Assembly: GCF_001746415.1 (NCBI RefSeq)
Contig: NZ_MEHJ01000002.1
Location: 1-64,000 of the forward strand
DNA from: Streptomyces agglomeratus
GTDB lineage: Bacteria > Actinomycetota > Actinomycetes > Streptomycetales > Streptomycetaceae
Reading direction: 5' to 3'
Length of the DNA stretch: 64,000 nucleotides
Made by a program: the position numbers and the translations under genes. Shown here in pieces: positions 8,807 through 16,986 of this stretch. Position 1 is the stretch's first letter, and each line of letters starts with the position of its first letter. The notes under the pieces are model-generated. The model did no database searches, had not been told where the DNA came from, and worked only from the letters and a program-made list of their open reading frames with translations.

Positions 8807-9085
8807 ATGTACAAGCTTCGCAAGGCTGCCGTCCTGGTCGCCGCCATCGCCAGCGTCGGACTCATGGGCGCCGGCACTGCCCACGCCGGCGGCGACAAGG
8901 GTAACGACAACTTCAACATCAAGCAGAGCTCCATGTGCAAGTCGCGCGACCTGAACGTCGACGTCCTCGGCCAGGTCGGCATTCTCAACGGCCTGGGCGG
9001 CAACCTGCTGAACGGCGAGGGCAACCCGGGCGCACAGGACACCCACCTCGGTTCGACCATGGGCTGCAACAACAGCGCCTTCTGA
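8807..9085 (+). CDS. Small secreted protein (92 aa)
   Basis: A clear Sec signal peptide (MYKLRKAAVLVAAIASVG through TAHA, cleavage about residue 26) is followed by a 66-residue mature part rich in Gly and Asn with two cysteines (SMCKSRDLNVDVLGQ and the C-terminal MGCNNSAF). The two Cys could form one disulfide. GGAG sits six bases before the ATG. Small secreted proteins of this design, Asn/Gly-rich and partly chaplin-like in look, are common in Streptomyces, but it lacks the chaplin hydrophobic repeat. An inverted repeat at 9090-9169 may end transcription. Function unknown. Confidence 0.75.
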   Translation: MYKLRKAAVLVAAIASVGLMGAGTAHAGGDKGNDNFNIKQSSMCKSRDLNVDVLGQVGILNGLGGNLLNGEGNPGAQDTHLGSTMGCNNSAF

Positions 9086-9089
9086 GGCC

Positions 9090-9169
9090 GTGTCCGGCGG
9101 ATCATGACGGATCGATCACTAGCACCGGGCGCTCTCCCGGCGCCGATGCGGTCATGGTCCGCCGGACAC
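9090..9169. repeat. 19-bp inverted repeat pair, possible terminator or IS-end relic
   Basis: Arms at 9090-9108 and 9151-9169 are complementary with one mismatch (GTGTCCGGCGGATCATGAC). They enclose 42 bases with a small GGCGC/GCGCC stem. It starts five bases after the secreted-protein stop. Confidence 0.6.
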
Positions 9170-9356
9170 TCCCTAGCGGTCCCCTCGTACCGATTCCGTG
9201 AAGGGTCCCCGCGCCGCCGTCCTCCCGCCGCTGTGCGCACGTTGTCAGGCAGTCACGGCAGCTGTAGATAGCTCTTGCCTGTCGCTCATCGCGGCTGGTC
9301 AGGGCACTGTCACGTTGTCGGTGACCGGGACCGGCCTCGAACTCGCCCCACCCGCG

Positions 9357-9780
9357 TCAAGCCCATAATCAAAGATCAGTATCTCGCCACGAAAGCGTCC
9401 ACGAACGGGGAGTTCGGTCTCCACCGGGGTGGAGATGAGCCGCGGGCCCGGTGGTCAAAGGACACACTTCCACAAGACCATCTCGGAGTCGTTCTTCATC
9501 CTCGACGGGACGGAGCGGCTGTTCAACGGGGTGGACTGGGTCGATGCGAAGAAGGGCGACTTCCTGTTCGTGCCGCAGGGCGGCTTGCATGCCTTCCGAA
9601 ACGATTCGGACGCCCCGGCGGAGATGCTGATGCTGTTCGCGCCGGGGGCACCACCGCGCGAAGAGTATGCCGAAGGGCTGTCGCAGCTCGCCAACGCCAC
9701 CGACGAAGAGCGCACCGAGTTCTTCATCAAGCACGACTCGTACTTCGTTGAACAGGGCAGGCCCCCAAAGTCCGCGCCCG
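9357..9780 (+). pseudogene. Cupin-domain protein, frameshifted
   Basis: FGLHR at about 9415 and then, one base over, EMSRGPGGQRTHFHKTISES and FFILDGTERLF, GDFLFVPQGGLHAFRN, followed by an acidic C-terminal helix (LANATDEERTEFFIKHDSYF). HFHKT and the PQGGLHAF stretch are the two cupin motifs with metal-ligand histidines. An extra G near 9428 breaks the frame. Past about 9760 the reading frame runs on without family resemblance, so the true stop has also been lost. Confidence 0.7.
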
Positions 9781-10158
9781 CTGCACCCGTTCGTGAACCC
9801 GTCGCGAGGACGGCTTCGCGAACGGGAGAGCCACGGGCCCGGCTGCTGAGTACCGAAACCGCTGCTGTTACGCGCGCCGCTCAGCGGGAGCCGGGCCCGC
9901 AGCCGAGCCGTGGAAGGGCCTACCCGGAGCGGGCGTCTGCCGGACCGGGCCGGTTCGGCGCCGGCGGCCGGGCGATGGACGATCCGCGCCCGATCGCTGC
10001 TTCGTGCGCTGCGCCTGGACGCCCGCGTTGCCGATGTTCCGCTCTCCGGCGTCAGCGTCGCGGCCCCCGGACCCTTGCTTCCCGACCCATGGGGGCGTTG
10101 TCACTTCATCGGGGTGTGGTCGTCTGAAGGCAAGCCGGAGCTCGGGTTTCGGTCCGGT
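9781..10158. other. Spacer without recognisable genes
   Basis: Frames cross this stretch in several phases but none shows a start with ribosome site, a family motif, or continuity with a neighbour. Confidence 0.5.
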
Positions 10159-10490
10159 TCAGATCGTGGCGGGTCTGCCGATGAGGCCGGTGATGTGGTC
10201 CCAGGTGGTGAAGCGGGCCCTCATCTCGAAGCGGTGGCGGCTGGCGGTCATGAGGTGACGTCCGGGCCGGAAGTGGGGTGAGATTGCGGTGAAAACGGAC
10301 AGGAACCGCTGCGCTGCGCCGGCGGAGCGGAATCGGTTCATCGCGCGTTCGCGCCGCCGGGTTGGTTGGTGGGAGCTCTCGGCCCGTTGTGCAGGCCCTC
10401 GTGCGAGCGTTGCTCCACCGAGGGCATCACCTCCCGGTGGGCCGTGCCGTAGGAGCGGAGCTTGTCGCCCGCCGACGCACGCACCGCCGA
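10159..10490 (-). pseudogene. IS6-family transposase, C-terminal fragment
   Basis: In frame to the stop at 10159: AESSHQPTRRRERAMNRFRS, AQRFLSVFTAISPHFRPGRH and MRARFTTWDHITG. NRAE-x-SHQPTR-x-RER-x-M and the FLSxF-x-x-I-x-x-HFRP block are characteristic of IS6-type C-termini and include the catalytic-glutamate neighbourhood. The N-terminal two thirds are missing, with an IS5-type fragment beginning directly upstream. Confidence 0.75.
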
Positions 10491-10518
10491 AGCCCACTTG
10501 GACGCCGTCCGCTCTTAG

Positions 10519-11227
10519 AGGCGACGTCTTCAACGCGATCCTCTACATAAACCGCACCGGGATCCCTTGGGAATACCTCCCGCACGACTTCCCGAACCAC
10601 GGCACCGTCTATGCCTACTACGCCGCGTGGCGCGACGAAGGGGTCTTCGCCCAGCTCAATTACGACCTGACGGGACTGGCCCGGGTCAAGGAAGGGCGCA
10701 CGTCCGAGCCCACCGCCTCCGTGATCGACACCCAGAGCGTGAAAACCTCCAACAACGTGCCCCTGACCAGCCAGGGAACGGATGCGGCCAAGAAGATCGT
10801 CGGAAGGAAGCGCGGCATCCTCACCGACACGATCGGCCTCATCCTCGCCGTGACCGTCACCGCCGCTGGCCTTTCGGAGAACGCCCTGGGGATACGCCTC
10901 CTGGACAAGGCGAAGGAGACGTACCCGACCATCTCCAAGAGCTGGGTCGACACCGGCTTCAAGAACGCCGTCGTCGAGCACGGGGCGAAGCTTGGAATCG
11001 ACGTCGAGGTCGTCAACAGAAACCCTCAAATCCGTGGCTTTCATGTCGTCAAAAGACGCTGGGTGGTGGAGCGGAGTATTGGATGGATCATGATGCACCG
11101 CCGCCTCGCCCGCGACTACGAGACCCTCACCGCCAGCTCCGAAGCCATGATCCATATCGCCTCGGTCGACAACCTCGCCAAGCGCATAACGGACGAGACC
11201 ACCCCAACCTGGCGAGGGACTTACTAG
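10519..11227 (+). pseudogene. IS5-family (IS1031-like) transposase, 5' truncated
   Basis: From RGDVFNAILYINRTGIPWEY to the stop at 11225-11227 the frame is open: ASVIDTQSVKTSNNVP (first catalytic Asp), VGRKRGILTDTIGLILAV, WVDTGFKNAVVEHGAKLGID and RRWVVERSIGWIMMHRRLAR (Glu). The first 50-60 residues of the family are absent, replaced by IS6 sequence, so no functional start exists. Confidence 0.8.
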
Positions 11228-11261
11228 GGCATCAAGGGCAATCTGCCTACTTCAAACGCCC

Positions 11262-11540
11262 TCTGAGATCGCGGACGCGGTACGCGAGCAGGCCGACCTC
11301 GCCGAGCAGCACGTCCGGATGCGCACCAGCACCCAGGTGCAGCTCGAAGCCGCCGAAGAGACCGCGCGCCGGATCCAGGCACTGACCACCGGGCAGCTCG
11401 CTGCCGCTCAGCGGGACGTCGAGGCGCACCTGGCGCAGGCCGACCGCGTCCTCACCCAGGCCCGCGCCCAGGCGCAGCAGGTGGCTGTACTGGCTGGTCC
11501 CGCCCGGGACGTCGAGCCGGTGGGTACCTCCCTCCCACGC
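11262..11540 (+). pseudogene. Coiled-coil protein fragment, unrecognised
   Basis: In frame from 11265: EIADAVREQADLAEQHVRM, then LEAAEETARRIQALTTGQLA and VEAHLAQADRVLTQARAQAQ. Regular heptads of Ala/Leu with Glu/Arg/Gln indicate a long coiled coil. The 5' end is cut at the IS5 end; beyond about 11540 the frame loses coding character. No family is assigned. Confidence 0.45.
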
Positions 11541-11674
11541 CGTATGCCTCGGCGCCCCTCACGTGATCACCCTGCCCTCCCTGAGCAGCCGCACCCCGTC
11601 GGGCCCCTACTGGCTGCGTCCGTCAGCGAGCGACCGACTCGTGCCGACTGGACCGCTTCCCGAGGCCCAACTCC

Positions 11675-11712
11675 GTGTCGCTGGCGCTGTCCCCCTCATA
11701 TTCCAGCGACAC
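11675..11712. terminator. Inverted repeat (10-bp perfect arms)
   Basis: GTGTCGCTGG at 11675-11684 pairs with CCAGCGACAC at 11703-11712 around an 18-base loop. It lies just before a second, stronger hairpin and after the coiled-coil remnant, so a terminator role is plausible. Confidence 0.45.
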
Positions 11713-11720
11713 GGTCCGCT

Positions 11721-11764
11721 CCCCCGCTGCCAGAACGGATCCGGTTCCGGCAGCGGGGGTCCTT
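11721..11764 (+). terminator. Strong hairpin terminator or attenuator before the GntR-like gene
   Basis: CCCCCGCTGCC at 11721-11731 and GGCAGCGGGGG at 11749-11759 are perfect 11-bp arms. The loop itself is partly self-complementary, and the right arm is followed by TCCTTT. It ends 19 bases before the regulator's ATG. Confidence 0.7.
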
Positions 11765-11782
11765 TGAGACGAGATACGGATA

Positions 11783-12265
11783 ATGACGATGCCCACCGAC
11801 ACCGTGGACCGGGGCATGGAGCGGCGCCTGGCGTCTGCCGTTTGGCTGGTCAGGCAGTACATCGCTCAGCACTGCTCACCGGGTGGGCCCCTCCCAAGTG
11901 CCCGCTCCCTGGCTCACCATCTTTCGGTGCCGTACAGGACCTTGAAAGCGGCACTTGTCCACCTGGACGGCATCGGCGAAGTCGTCTGGGGCATGCACCA
12001 GCGCGGCGAGGTTCTGGCACCCGGCGACGTGCACCCCGACGACGTGGACCTGCTCAGGGAGGTTCAAGCACGGATCAGCGCCGGCATCTACCACCGGGGC
12101 CAGGCCATGCCGACCTCAATCCTCGCCGTCGCGCATGGCATCCAACCAAAGTGCATCCCGCGCGCGTTCCGCCACCTGGTGGCCGACGGCACGCTGCACC
12201 ACGACGAGCACGGCCCCCACGGGCCGGGCTACTACGTCAGCGCCCAACCCCTGCCCCTGCCCTGA
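11783..12265 (+). CDS. GntR-family-like winged-helix regulator
   Basis: 160 residues with two winged-helix-type segments: about 15-70 (LVRQYIAQHCSPGGPLPSAR and LAHHLSVPYRTLKAALVHLD) and about 90-150 (ARISAGIYHRGQAMPTSI and KCIPRAFRHLVADGTL). The GxxLPSxRxLAxxLxVxxxTxxxAL pattern is that of GntR DNA-binding domains; a tandem arrangement without an effector domain is seen in plasmid and integrative-element regulators. It is intact, and a strong hairpin lies immediately upstream. Its neighbour at 12280 begins 14 bases downstream with its own ribosome site. Confidence 0.75.
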   Translation: MTMPTDTVDRGMERRLASAVWLVRQYIAQHCSPGGPLPSARSLAHHLSVPYRTLKAALVHLDGIGEVVWGMHQRGEVLAPGDVHPDDVDLLREVQARISAGIYHRGQAMPTSILAVAHGIQPKCIPRAFRHLVADGTLHHDEHGPHGPGYYVSAQPLPLP

Positions 12266-12279
12266 AAGGAGTCCTCGGC

Positions 12280-12453
12280 ATGACTAGCCAGCCCAGCACA
12301 AACACTAAGCAGCACCCAGTGGACAAAGTGGAGATCATGGCGCTGATGGACTCAGTGCTGGGCTGGGACCTCAGCAGCCGCGACAGGAAACAGCCACCCT
12401 CCGAGACCGTCTGTCCGGGACGGACACGACCGGGTGGCGTACCGGCGGCGTAG
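12280..12453 (+). CDS. Small protein of unknown function (57 aa), possibly fused to ligase debris
   Basis: ATG at 12280 with GAAAGGAG eight bases upstream, 14 bases after the regulator stop. The first 40 residues (MTSQPSTNTKQHPVDKVEIM, ALMDSVLGWDLSSRDR) look like a real short protein. The last part (from about 12418) is out-of-frame ligase sequence, so the native 3' end was probably lost at that junction. Confidence 0.5.
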   Translation: MTSQPSTNTKQHPVDKVEIMALMDSVLGWDLSSRDRKQPPSETVCPGRTRPGGVPAA

Positions 12454-13015
12454 GGCCGCACTGGAGTCGGTGTTCGTCGCCCGCCGGCTGTCGGCGCCGT
12501 GGGCGCTGTGTCCGTCGACCACCGAGGCCGACGTCGTGCGCGAGTGGCTGACGTGGGCGTCGGTCGGGATGGAGGGTGTGGTCTTCAAGAGGCTGGGGGA
12601 CGCCTACCGCCCGTCGGTGAGGGGCTGGGAGAAATACAAGGTCCGCGAGACGAGCGAGGCGATCGTCTGCGCGGTCACGGGTTCTCCGGCAGTTCTCCGG
12701 ACGCTGCTGCTCGGCAGGTACAACGACGAAGGCCGCCTTCAGTACGTCGGCCGCACCACCACCCTCGCCCGGGCGGCAGGTGCTGCGGTCGCCGGCCTGC
12801 TCATCCAGCGCGGCACGGTCATCCGTGGACAGGCTGGTCGTTCTCCGCAGGGTGGGGCAGCCAGGAAAAGCTGGTCGTCACGCTGGTGGAACCCGAGCTG
12901 GTGGTGGAAGTCGCAGTCGATGTCGCCCGCGACGCCTCCAGCCGGTGGCGCCACCCCGCACGCTGGCACCGCGCCCGACCCGACCTCTCCCCCGCCGACG
13001 TCAGGTCAGATTTGC
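12418..13015 (+). pseudogene. ATP-dependent DNA ligase, 3' fragment (central and OB-fold parts)
   Basis: YRRRRAALESVFVARRLSAP, WLTWASVGMEGVVFKRLGDA, VRGWEKYKVRETSEAIVCAV, LLLGRYNDEGRLQYVGRTTT: the motif IV/V region (EGVVFKR, W-x-KYK) and the start of the OB-fold of LigC/LigD-type ligases. Near 12810 the frame shifts, then WTGWSFSAGWGSQEKLVV and LVEPELVVEVAVDVARDA, RHPARWHRARPDLSP follow. The missing N-terminal nucleotidyl-transfer part of the same type of ligase is found at 47698-48048 in the same orientation. Confidence 0.8.
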
Positions 13016-13042
13016 AACGCGGATCTGGTGCGCGCTCGCTTC

Positions 13043-13894
13043 TCACGTCTCCGACGGCCGCGGCTGCTCCGGCGGAACCGAGCTCTCGGCAACCGCCATC
13101 CACTGGTCAAGGTCGGCCTGGGTGAACTCTGCCCACGGTGGGATCTCGGGGAGCTGTCGGAGCAGGTCGTAGGCCTCGGGGATTTGCGGACCGCGGAGGA
13201 CCGGGCAGTGGCAGCCGGCGATGACCTCGGCGTTCAGGTGTTGGAAGTCGGTGACAACCGTCCGGAACTTTTGGGCGTCCACCAGGGCGACCCAGGGGGA
13301 GACCAGGCTTCCGCCGAAGAACTGGCCGCCGCGGAATTCGTCTGGCGACAGCGCCGCCATTTCGGGCATAGGGGTCGGCACGTTCGTGGCGAAGGTGTCG
13401 ACGGCCCACAGGACGTTGGCCTTCGGATCGAAGAGGGCGCGGGTTGTGGGGTTGTCGTACAGGGGCGGTCGCTTGGCGACCAGAGTGCGGTCGCCCGCGT
13501 CGATCGTGTCACCGTCGATCATGAAGCGGCACCGGTTGATGGGAGTCTCCCACTCATCGGCCATGCGGCCGATGGAAAACCATGTCGTCAGCAGGGTCGC
13601 GTTCGGGCATTCGGCGAGGACCGGCAGAAGGTTGCCGGCGTGGTCGCGGTCGTCGTGGGTGAGGAAGATCCACCGGACATCCAGTGGATCCACGACGGAC
13701 CAGGCTGCCTCCAGCCACTGGGATCGCACTGCGGGCGCCCCGGTGTCCACGAGGACCGGTTCGGCTCCCCGGATCACCATCGAGTTCATCGGGAAGTGGC
13801 CGACCGGCGGGGCCTCGAGAGCCCACGGGATGACGAACGTCTCCTCGGCGATCTTGTACGGCTGCAAAAGGTTGAACGTTTCCATGTCTGTCAT
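13043..13894 (-). CDS. Metallo-beta-lactamase-fold protein, flavodiiron-like oxygen-binding domain
   Basis: 283 residues from ATG 13894, preceded by GGGAGAG; the longer upstream frame lacks coding bias. The metal motif reads THDDRDHAGN (H-x-D-x-D-H, about residues 80-85), resembling the H-x-[ED]-x-D-H of flavodiiron proteins rather than the H-x-H-x-D-H of hydrolases. Later ligand candidates are AVDTFATN (Asp) and AGCHCPVLRG (His). There is no flavodoxin domain. A redox or oxygen-sensing role is a family-based guess. The gene is intact; an IS630 element starts 230 bases upstream. Confidence 0.75.
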   Translation of the reverse strand: MTDMETFNLLQPYKIAEETFVIPWALEAPPVGHFPMNSMVIRGAEPVLVDTGAPAVRSQWLEAAWSVVDPLDVRWIFLTHDDRDHAGNLLPVLAECPNATLLTTWFSIGRMADEWETPINRCRFMIDGDTIDAGDRTLVAKRPPLYDNPTTRALFDPKANVLWAVDTFATNVPTPMPEMAALSPDEFRGGQFFGGSLVSPWVALVDAQKFRTVVTDFQHLNAEVIAGCHCPVLRGPQIPEAYDLLRQLPEIPPWAEFTQADLDQWMAVAESSVPPEQPRPSET

Positions 13895-14129
13895 CGCTGC
13901 TCTCCCTAGGACGGAGTGGTGCAGCATCCATTCCAGTGCAGCCCCGTGCCGGGCCGTCGTCAAACGCGAACTCGTTACGGTCGGCTTCGGTGAGCGACCA
14001 TGGGTTCCGGCCGGTGTTGGTGGTTTGGGGGCACCGACGGCGCGGTGTCCCAGTACGGGTGGCACCACAGGCGTACGGAGCACGGCGCAGTTCCCTATAA
14101 CAGGCCAGGCGCACGCCAAGCGGGCATTA

Positions 14130-15273
14130 CTGAGGTTTTCAGGGTGGGGTCGGTGGGTTGATGGCCAGTCTTGTGGCGGTGAGGCAGCCGTCGATGAGAC
14201 GGGGTCGGAGTTGGATCCTGCGTAACTCGCTGCGGAGCTTGCGGTCGAGGTCGTCGGGTGTGGTGAAAGCGGTGTTGGCCATTGCTCTGCGCACGAGTGA
14301 CCAGACGGCCTCGACGGGATTCAGGTCGGGTGCATACGGCGGAAGCCGGACGGTGGTGAGCCAGTCGTGTTCGGCCTCGTACCGCTTCAGCCCCGCGGCC
14401 AGATGAGTGTTGAGATTGTCCCAGACCACCACGATCGGTCCGTCGAGTTGGATGTGTGCCCGCACCAGGAGGTCGCGATAGTCCTGCCAGGAGAAGCTCT
14501 TGCGGGCGCCCTTGAGCAGGAGGTGCGTGCGGGGCCGGTGGATGAGACGGCTCTTCTCGCCGGCCTTGTAGCAACACAGCGCGGCAACCGAGGTCCGGCG
14601 GCGGGACCTGCCACGCACGCGGATGACGGGGGTATGCCCGCGCCGGCCCCAGGTGCGGGCACGGGGCGGCGTCATCGAGAAGCCGGCCTCGTCCTCGAAG
14701 ACGATCCAGGCCCCAGAGGCCGCCGCGAGCCTTTTACCCGGGGCCACACCTCCTTCTTCCACAGCTCCACCGCGTGCTCGTCACGCTCCAGTGCTCTGCG
14801 GGCGGGCGCCTGCCAGGACCAGCCGTGCCGTTTCAGTAGCCGCCACACCGTCGCCACCGACAGGCTCACTCGCAGCCGACGGCGGATCACCGCCTGGACC
14901 CGGACCAGGGTCCAGCGTTCGTCTTCGAAGCCGTGCGTCGCCGGGCCTTTGCCGAGTTCCTCCTCCAGCACAGTGAACTGGGCATCGGTGATGGCCGGTG
15001 AGTTCGCCGGACCCGCAGAACGCAGGCCCTCCATGCCGCCCTCGCGCCAGGCACGGCGCCAGCGTTCCACCGACCGCACGCTCACTCGCAAGTCCTTCGC
15101 GATCACCGCGGTCTTCTCACCCGCCGCGAACCGTTGCCCGGCCTGAAGCCGGATCTCCTCACGAAACGCCCGACGCTCAGCGGTCAGGCCCCCACCCTCC
15201 GAATACCTCATCCCACCGGCATACCGCAGGGATCATGAACCGTCACCACCCGACGACAACACGAAAATCTCAG
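14130..15273 (-). mobile_element. Complete IS630-family insertion sequence
   Basis: Ends CTGAGGTTTTC (left) and the complement CTGAGATTTTC (right) form terminal inverted repeats, each flanked by TA (14128-14129 and 15274-15275), the TA duplication typical of IS630. Length is about 1144 bp, with one transposase in two overlapping frames. Confidence 0.85.
14139..15211 (-). CDS. IS630-family transposase, two frames joined by -1 frameshift
   Basis: The first frame (15211 to 14672) carries the HTH region (RLQAGQRFAAGEKTAVIAKD, SVRSVERWRRAWREGGMEGL) and a winged-helix stretch (LSVATVWRLLKRHGWSWQAP). The second (to 14139) carries the DDE core: IVFEDEAGFSMTPP (D), VVWDNLNTH (D) and PDLNPVEAVWSLVRR (E). 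They overlap; a -1 slip on AAAAG at about 14731-14736 would join VWPRVK to RLAAASGAW exactly. Whether the slip is programmed or a mutation is unresolved, but frameshifting is common in IS630. Confidence 0.8.
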
Positions 15274-15275
15274 TA

Positions 15276-15394
15276 GATGGAGGGCAGCAGACGGTCGTGT
15301 CTCTCATGGAGGGCGTGGGGGCCGTGATGCGCTTGCTGACCTGCTCGCGTGGAAGGACCAGGTATGAACGATGGAGGCCGCCTTCAAGTCGGCC
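15276..15394. other. Right flank of the IS630 insertion
   Basis: Short spacer without a recognisable gene. It continues into the rearranged ligase fragment. Confidence 0.4.
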
Positions 15395-15640
15395 GCACCA
15401 CCACCCTCGCCCAGGCCGCAGGTGCTGCGGTCGCTGTCCTGCGTGACGACCAGCTTTTCCTGGCTGTCCCACCCTGCGGAGAACGACCAGTCTGTCCACG
15501 GATGACCGCGCCGCCCCGCAGCGAGCAGCGTCGCGGGCGACGTCGACGCCGACTTCCACCACCAGTTCGGGTTCCACTACTCCGGCCGGTGGCGGCACCC
15601 CGCACGCTGGCACCGCGCCCGCTCCGGCCTCTCCCTCGCC
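15395..15640 (+). pseudogene. Rearranged copy of the ligase 3' region with inverted internal blocks
   Basis: 15395-15437 matches 12746-12790 directly (GRTTTLAQAAGAAVA). 15447-15508 matches the reverse complement of about 12822-12878, and 15525-15585 the reverse complement of about 12885-12940. 15586-15640 is again direct (RHPARWHRARSGLSLADV). The two inner blocks keep their order although each is inverted, so a single inversion cannot explain it. There is no functional reading frame. Confidence 0.7.
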
Positions 15641-15666
15641 GACGTGCTCCGCCGCGCACTGCGCGC

Positions 15667-15906
15667 TTACATTGCCGAGAAACTGCCCGACCCGCACGAC
15701 CACACGTCCGTCCAGACGCCACATCGGACGACTTCCACGAAGCCCTGATCTACGTTGGTGCCGGCCTGCTCCTGGACCAGCTCGGTCAGCACGTCGATGA
15801 ACGGCTGAGCAGGCGTGCCCGGTTCGATCGCGGCGGCGGCCTGCTTGACGGAGCGGATGAGCGCGCGTCGCGACCAGTACGTCGGTCGCGACGCGCGCTT
15901 CGCCAT
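15667..15906 (-). CDS. Small hypothetical protein (79 aa), doubtful 3' end
   Basis: ATG at 15906 opens MAKRASRPTYWSRRALIRSV, KQAAAAIEPGTPAQPFIDVL and TELVQEQAGTNVDQGFVEVV, which reads like a genuine helical protein. The last 20 residues lie in rearranged sequence, so the 3' end is probably altered. The first codons overlap a perfect 15-bp inverted repeat (15861-15898). No family is assigned. Confidence 0.4.
   Translation of the reverse strand: MAKRASRPTYWSRRALIRSVKQAAAAIEPGTPAQPFIDVLTELVQEQAGTNVDQGFVEVVRCGVWTDVWSCGSGSFSAM
15861..15898. repeat. Perfect 15-bp inverted repeat, 8-base spacer
   Basis: GCGCGCGTCGCGACC (15861-15875) and its exact complement (15884-15898) flank AGTACGTC. The arms are long and perfect inside a putative coding start, so it may be an operator, a recombination or partition site, or an intramolecular hairpin. 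Confidence 0.85.
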
Positions 15907-15981
15907 GCCCCCGCGCGCCTAGCTGTAGGGCTGGGCTGTGCCGAGCAAGCCCGCTGATGCCACTCCTGCGAGCGAGGGTGT

Positions 15982-16350
15982 TCAGGCGGTGGTGCGATTG
16001 CCCTGGCGGGCGGTGAGCGCGGCCGCGGCGCTGGGGTAGGCGGGCAGGAAGGTGTCCATCCCGGTGAGGCTGAGCAGTCGGTCAAGCCGGTCGGGGATGG
16101 TCGCCAGGGTCAGGGAGCCGTCGGCGTCCCTGGCGCAGCGCCAGATGCCGACGAGGGCTCCCAGGCCGGAGGAGTCGCAGAAGGTGACGCCGGACAGGTC
16201 GGCGACCAGGTCGGGGTGTCCGGCTGCGATGAGTTCCAGGGCGCGGGCTCGTACGGCGGGTGCGGTGGTGATGTCGAATTCGCCGGACAGTGCGATCACG
16301 GCCAGGGCGCCGTCGGTGTGCGGCACGTCGATGTGGAATGCGTCGGTCAT
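15982..16350 (-). CDS. STAS-domain anti-sigma-factor antagonist
   Basis: 122 residues from ATG 16350 (AGGAGA upstream); the four-base overlap ATGA with the phosphatase gene indicates coupling. The whole protein is one STAS domain: ALAVIALSGEFDITTAPAVR, VADLSGVTFCDSSGLGALVG with the phosphorylatable serine in DSSG, and a C-terminal helix. Such proteins bind anti-sigma kinases when dephosphorylated by a PP2C phosphatase, which is what the adjacent gene encodes. The partner phosphatase is truncated, so the switch may have lost its input. Confidence 0.85.
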   Translation of the reverse strand: MTDAFHIDVPHTDGALAVIALSGEFDITTAPAVRARALELIAAGHPDLVADLSGVTFCDSSGLGALVGIWRCARDADGSLTLATIPDRLDRLLSLTGMDTFLPAYPSAAAALTARQGNRTTA

Positions 16351-16985
16351 GGGAGTCGGTTCTCCTGCCGGACAGAGGTGTCGGCGGGTGCGGTCGGGGC
16401 GGCGGCGCTGTGAGCGGTGGTGATGATGCCGGCGGGAGCGGCATCGGGGGTGGGGACGGACAGGGCGAGCAGGGCCACGTCGTCGCGTTCGGTGTCGGGG
16501 AGGATGTCCAGGAGCGCGACGGTGTCGTCGATCAAGGCGCCGGCGCTGACCGGTGCCTGCCGCTGGGCCAGGAAGTCGGTCAGGCCTGTGTCGGCGAGCA
16601 TGTGGCCGTCGGCCGTGCGGGCCTCGGTCAGCCCGTCGGTGTAGAGCAGCAGTCCGTGGCCGGGTGCCAGGTGCAGGGTGCGTGAGGCGAAGGCTGCTTC
16701 GGCGAACGCGCCGACCAGCATGCCGCCCTTGGCGCGGGCCGCCTCGACCCGTACACCGCCGCCCTGGGTGGGGCTGAGGTGGTAGGCAGGCGGGTGACCG
16801 CCAGTGGCCAGTGTGACCGTGAAACCGCCTTCCCCGGCCGGGTCGAGCAGGCCGAAGACGGCGGTGCAAAAGCGCGTCCCGACCGCCGCGTCCAGCAGCA
16901 GCGCCGTGTTCAGGGCCTTCAGCGCGGCCATCGGGTCCGCGTCGACGACAGCCACGACCCTGCGAGCGCGGCCTTCGATCAAGTC
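16347..16985 (-). pseudogene. PP2C/SpoIIE-type serine phosphatase, 5' truncated
   Basis: About 212 codons of the C-terminal part of the phosphatase domain: ADPMAALKALNTALLL, FCTAVFGLLDPAGEGGFTVT, LATGGHPPAYHLSP, GHGLLLYTDGLTEARTADG and DTERDDVALLALSVP. LYTDGLTEA and RDDVALL carry the family's metal-binding aspartates. N-terminal sensor modules (GAF/PAS in homologues) and the first phosphatase motifs are gone; at about 16985 unrelated plus-strand sequence begins. The STAS gene follows with a 4-bp overlap. Confidence 0.8.
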
Positions 16986-16986
16986 G

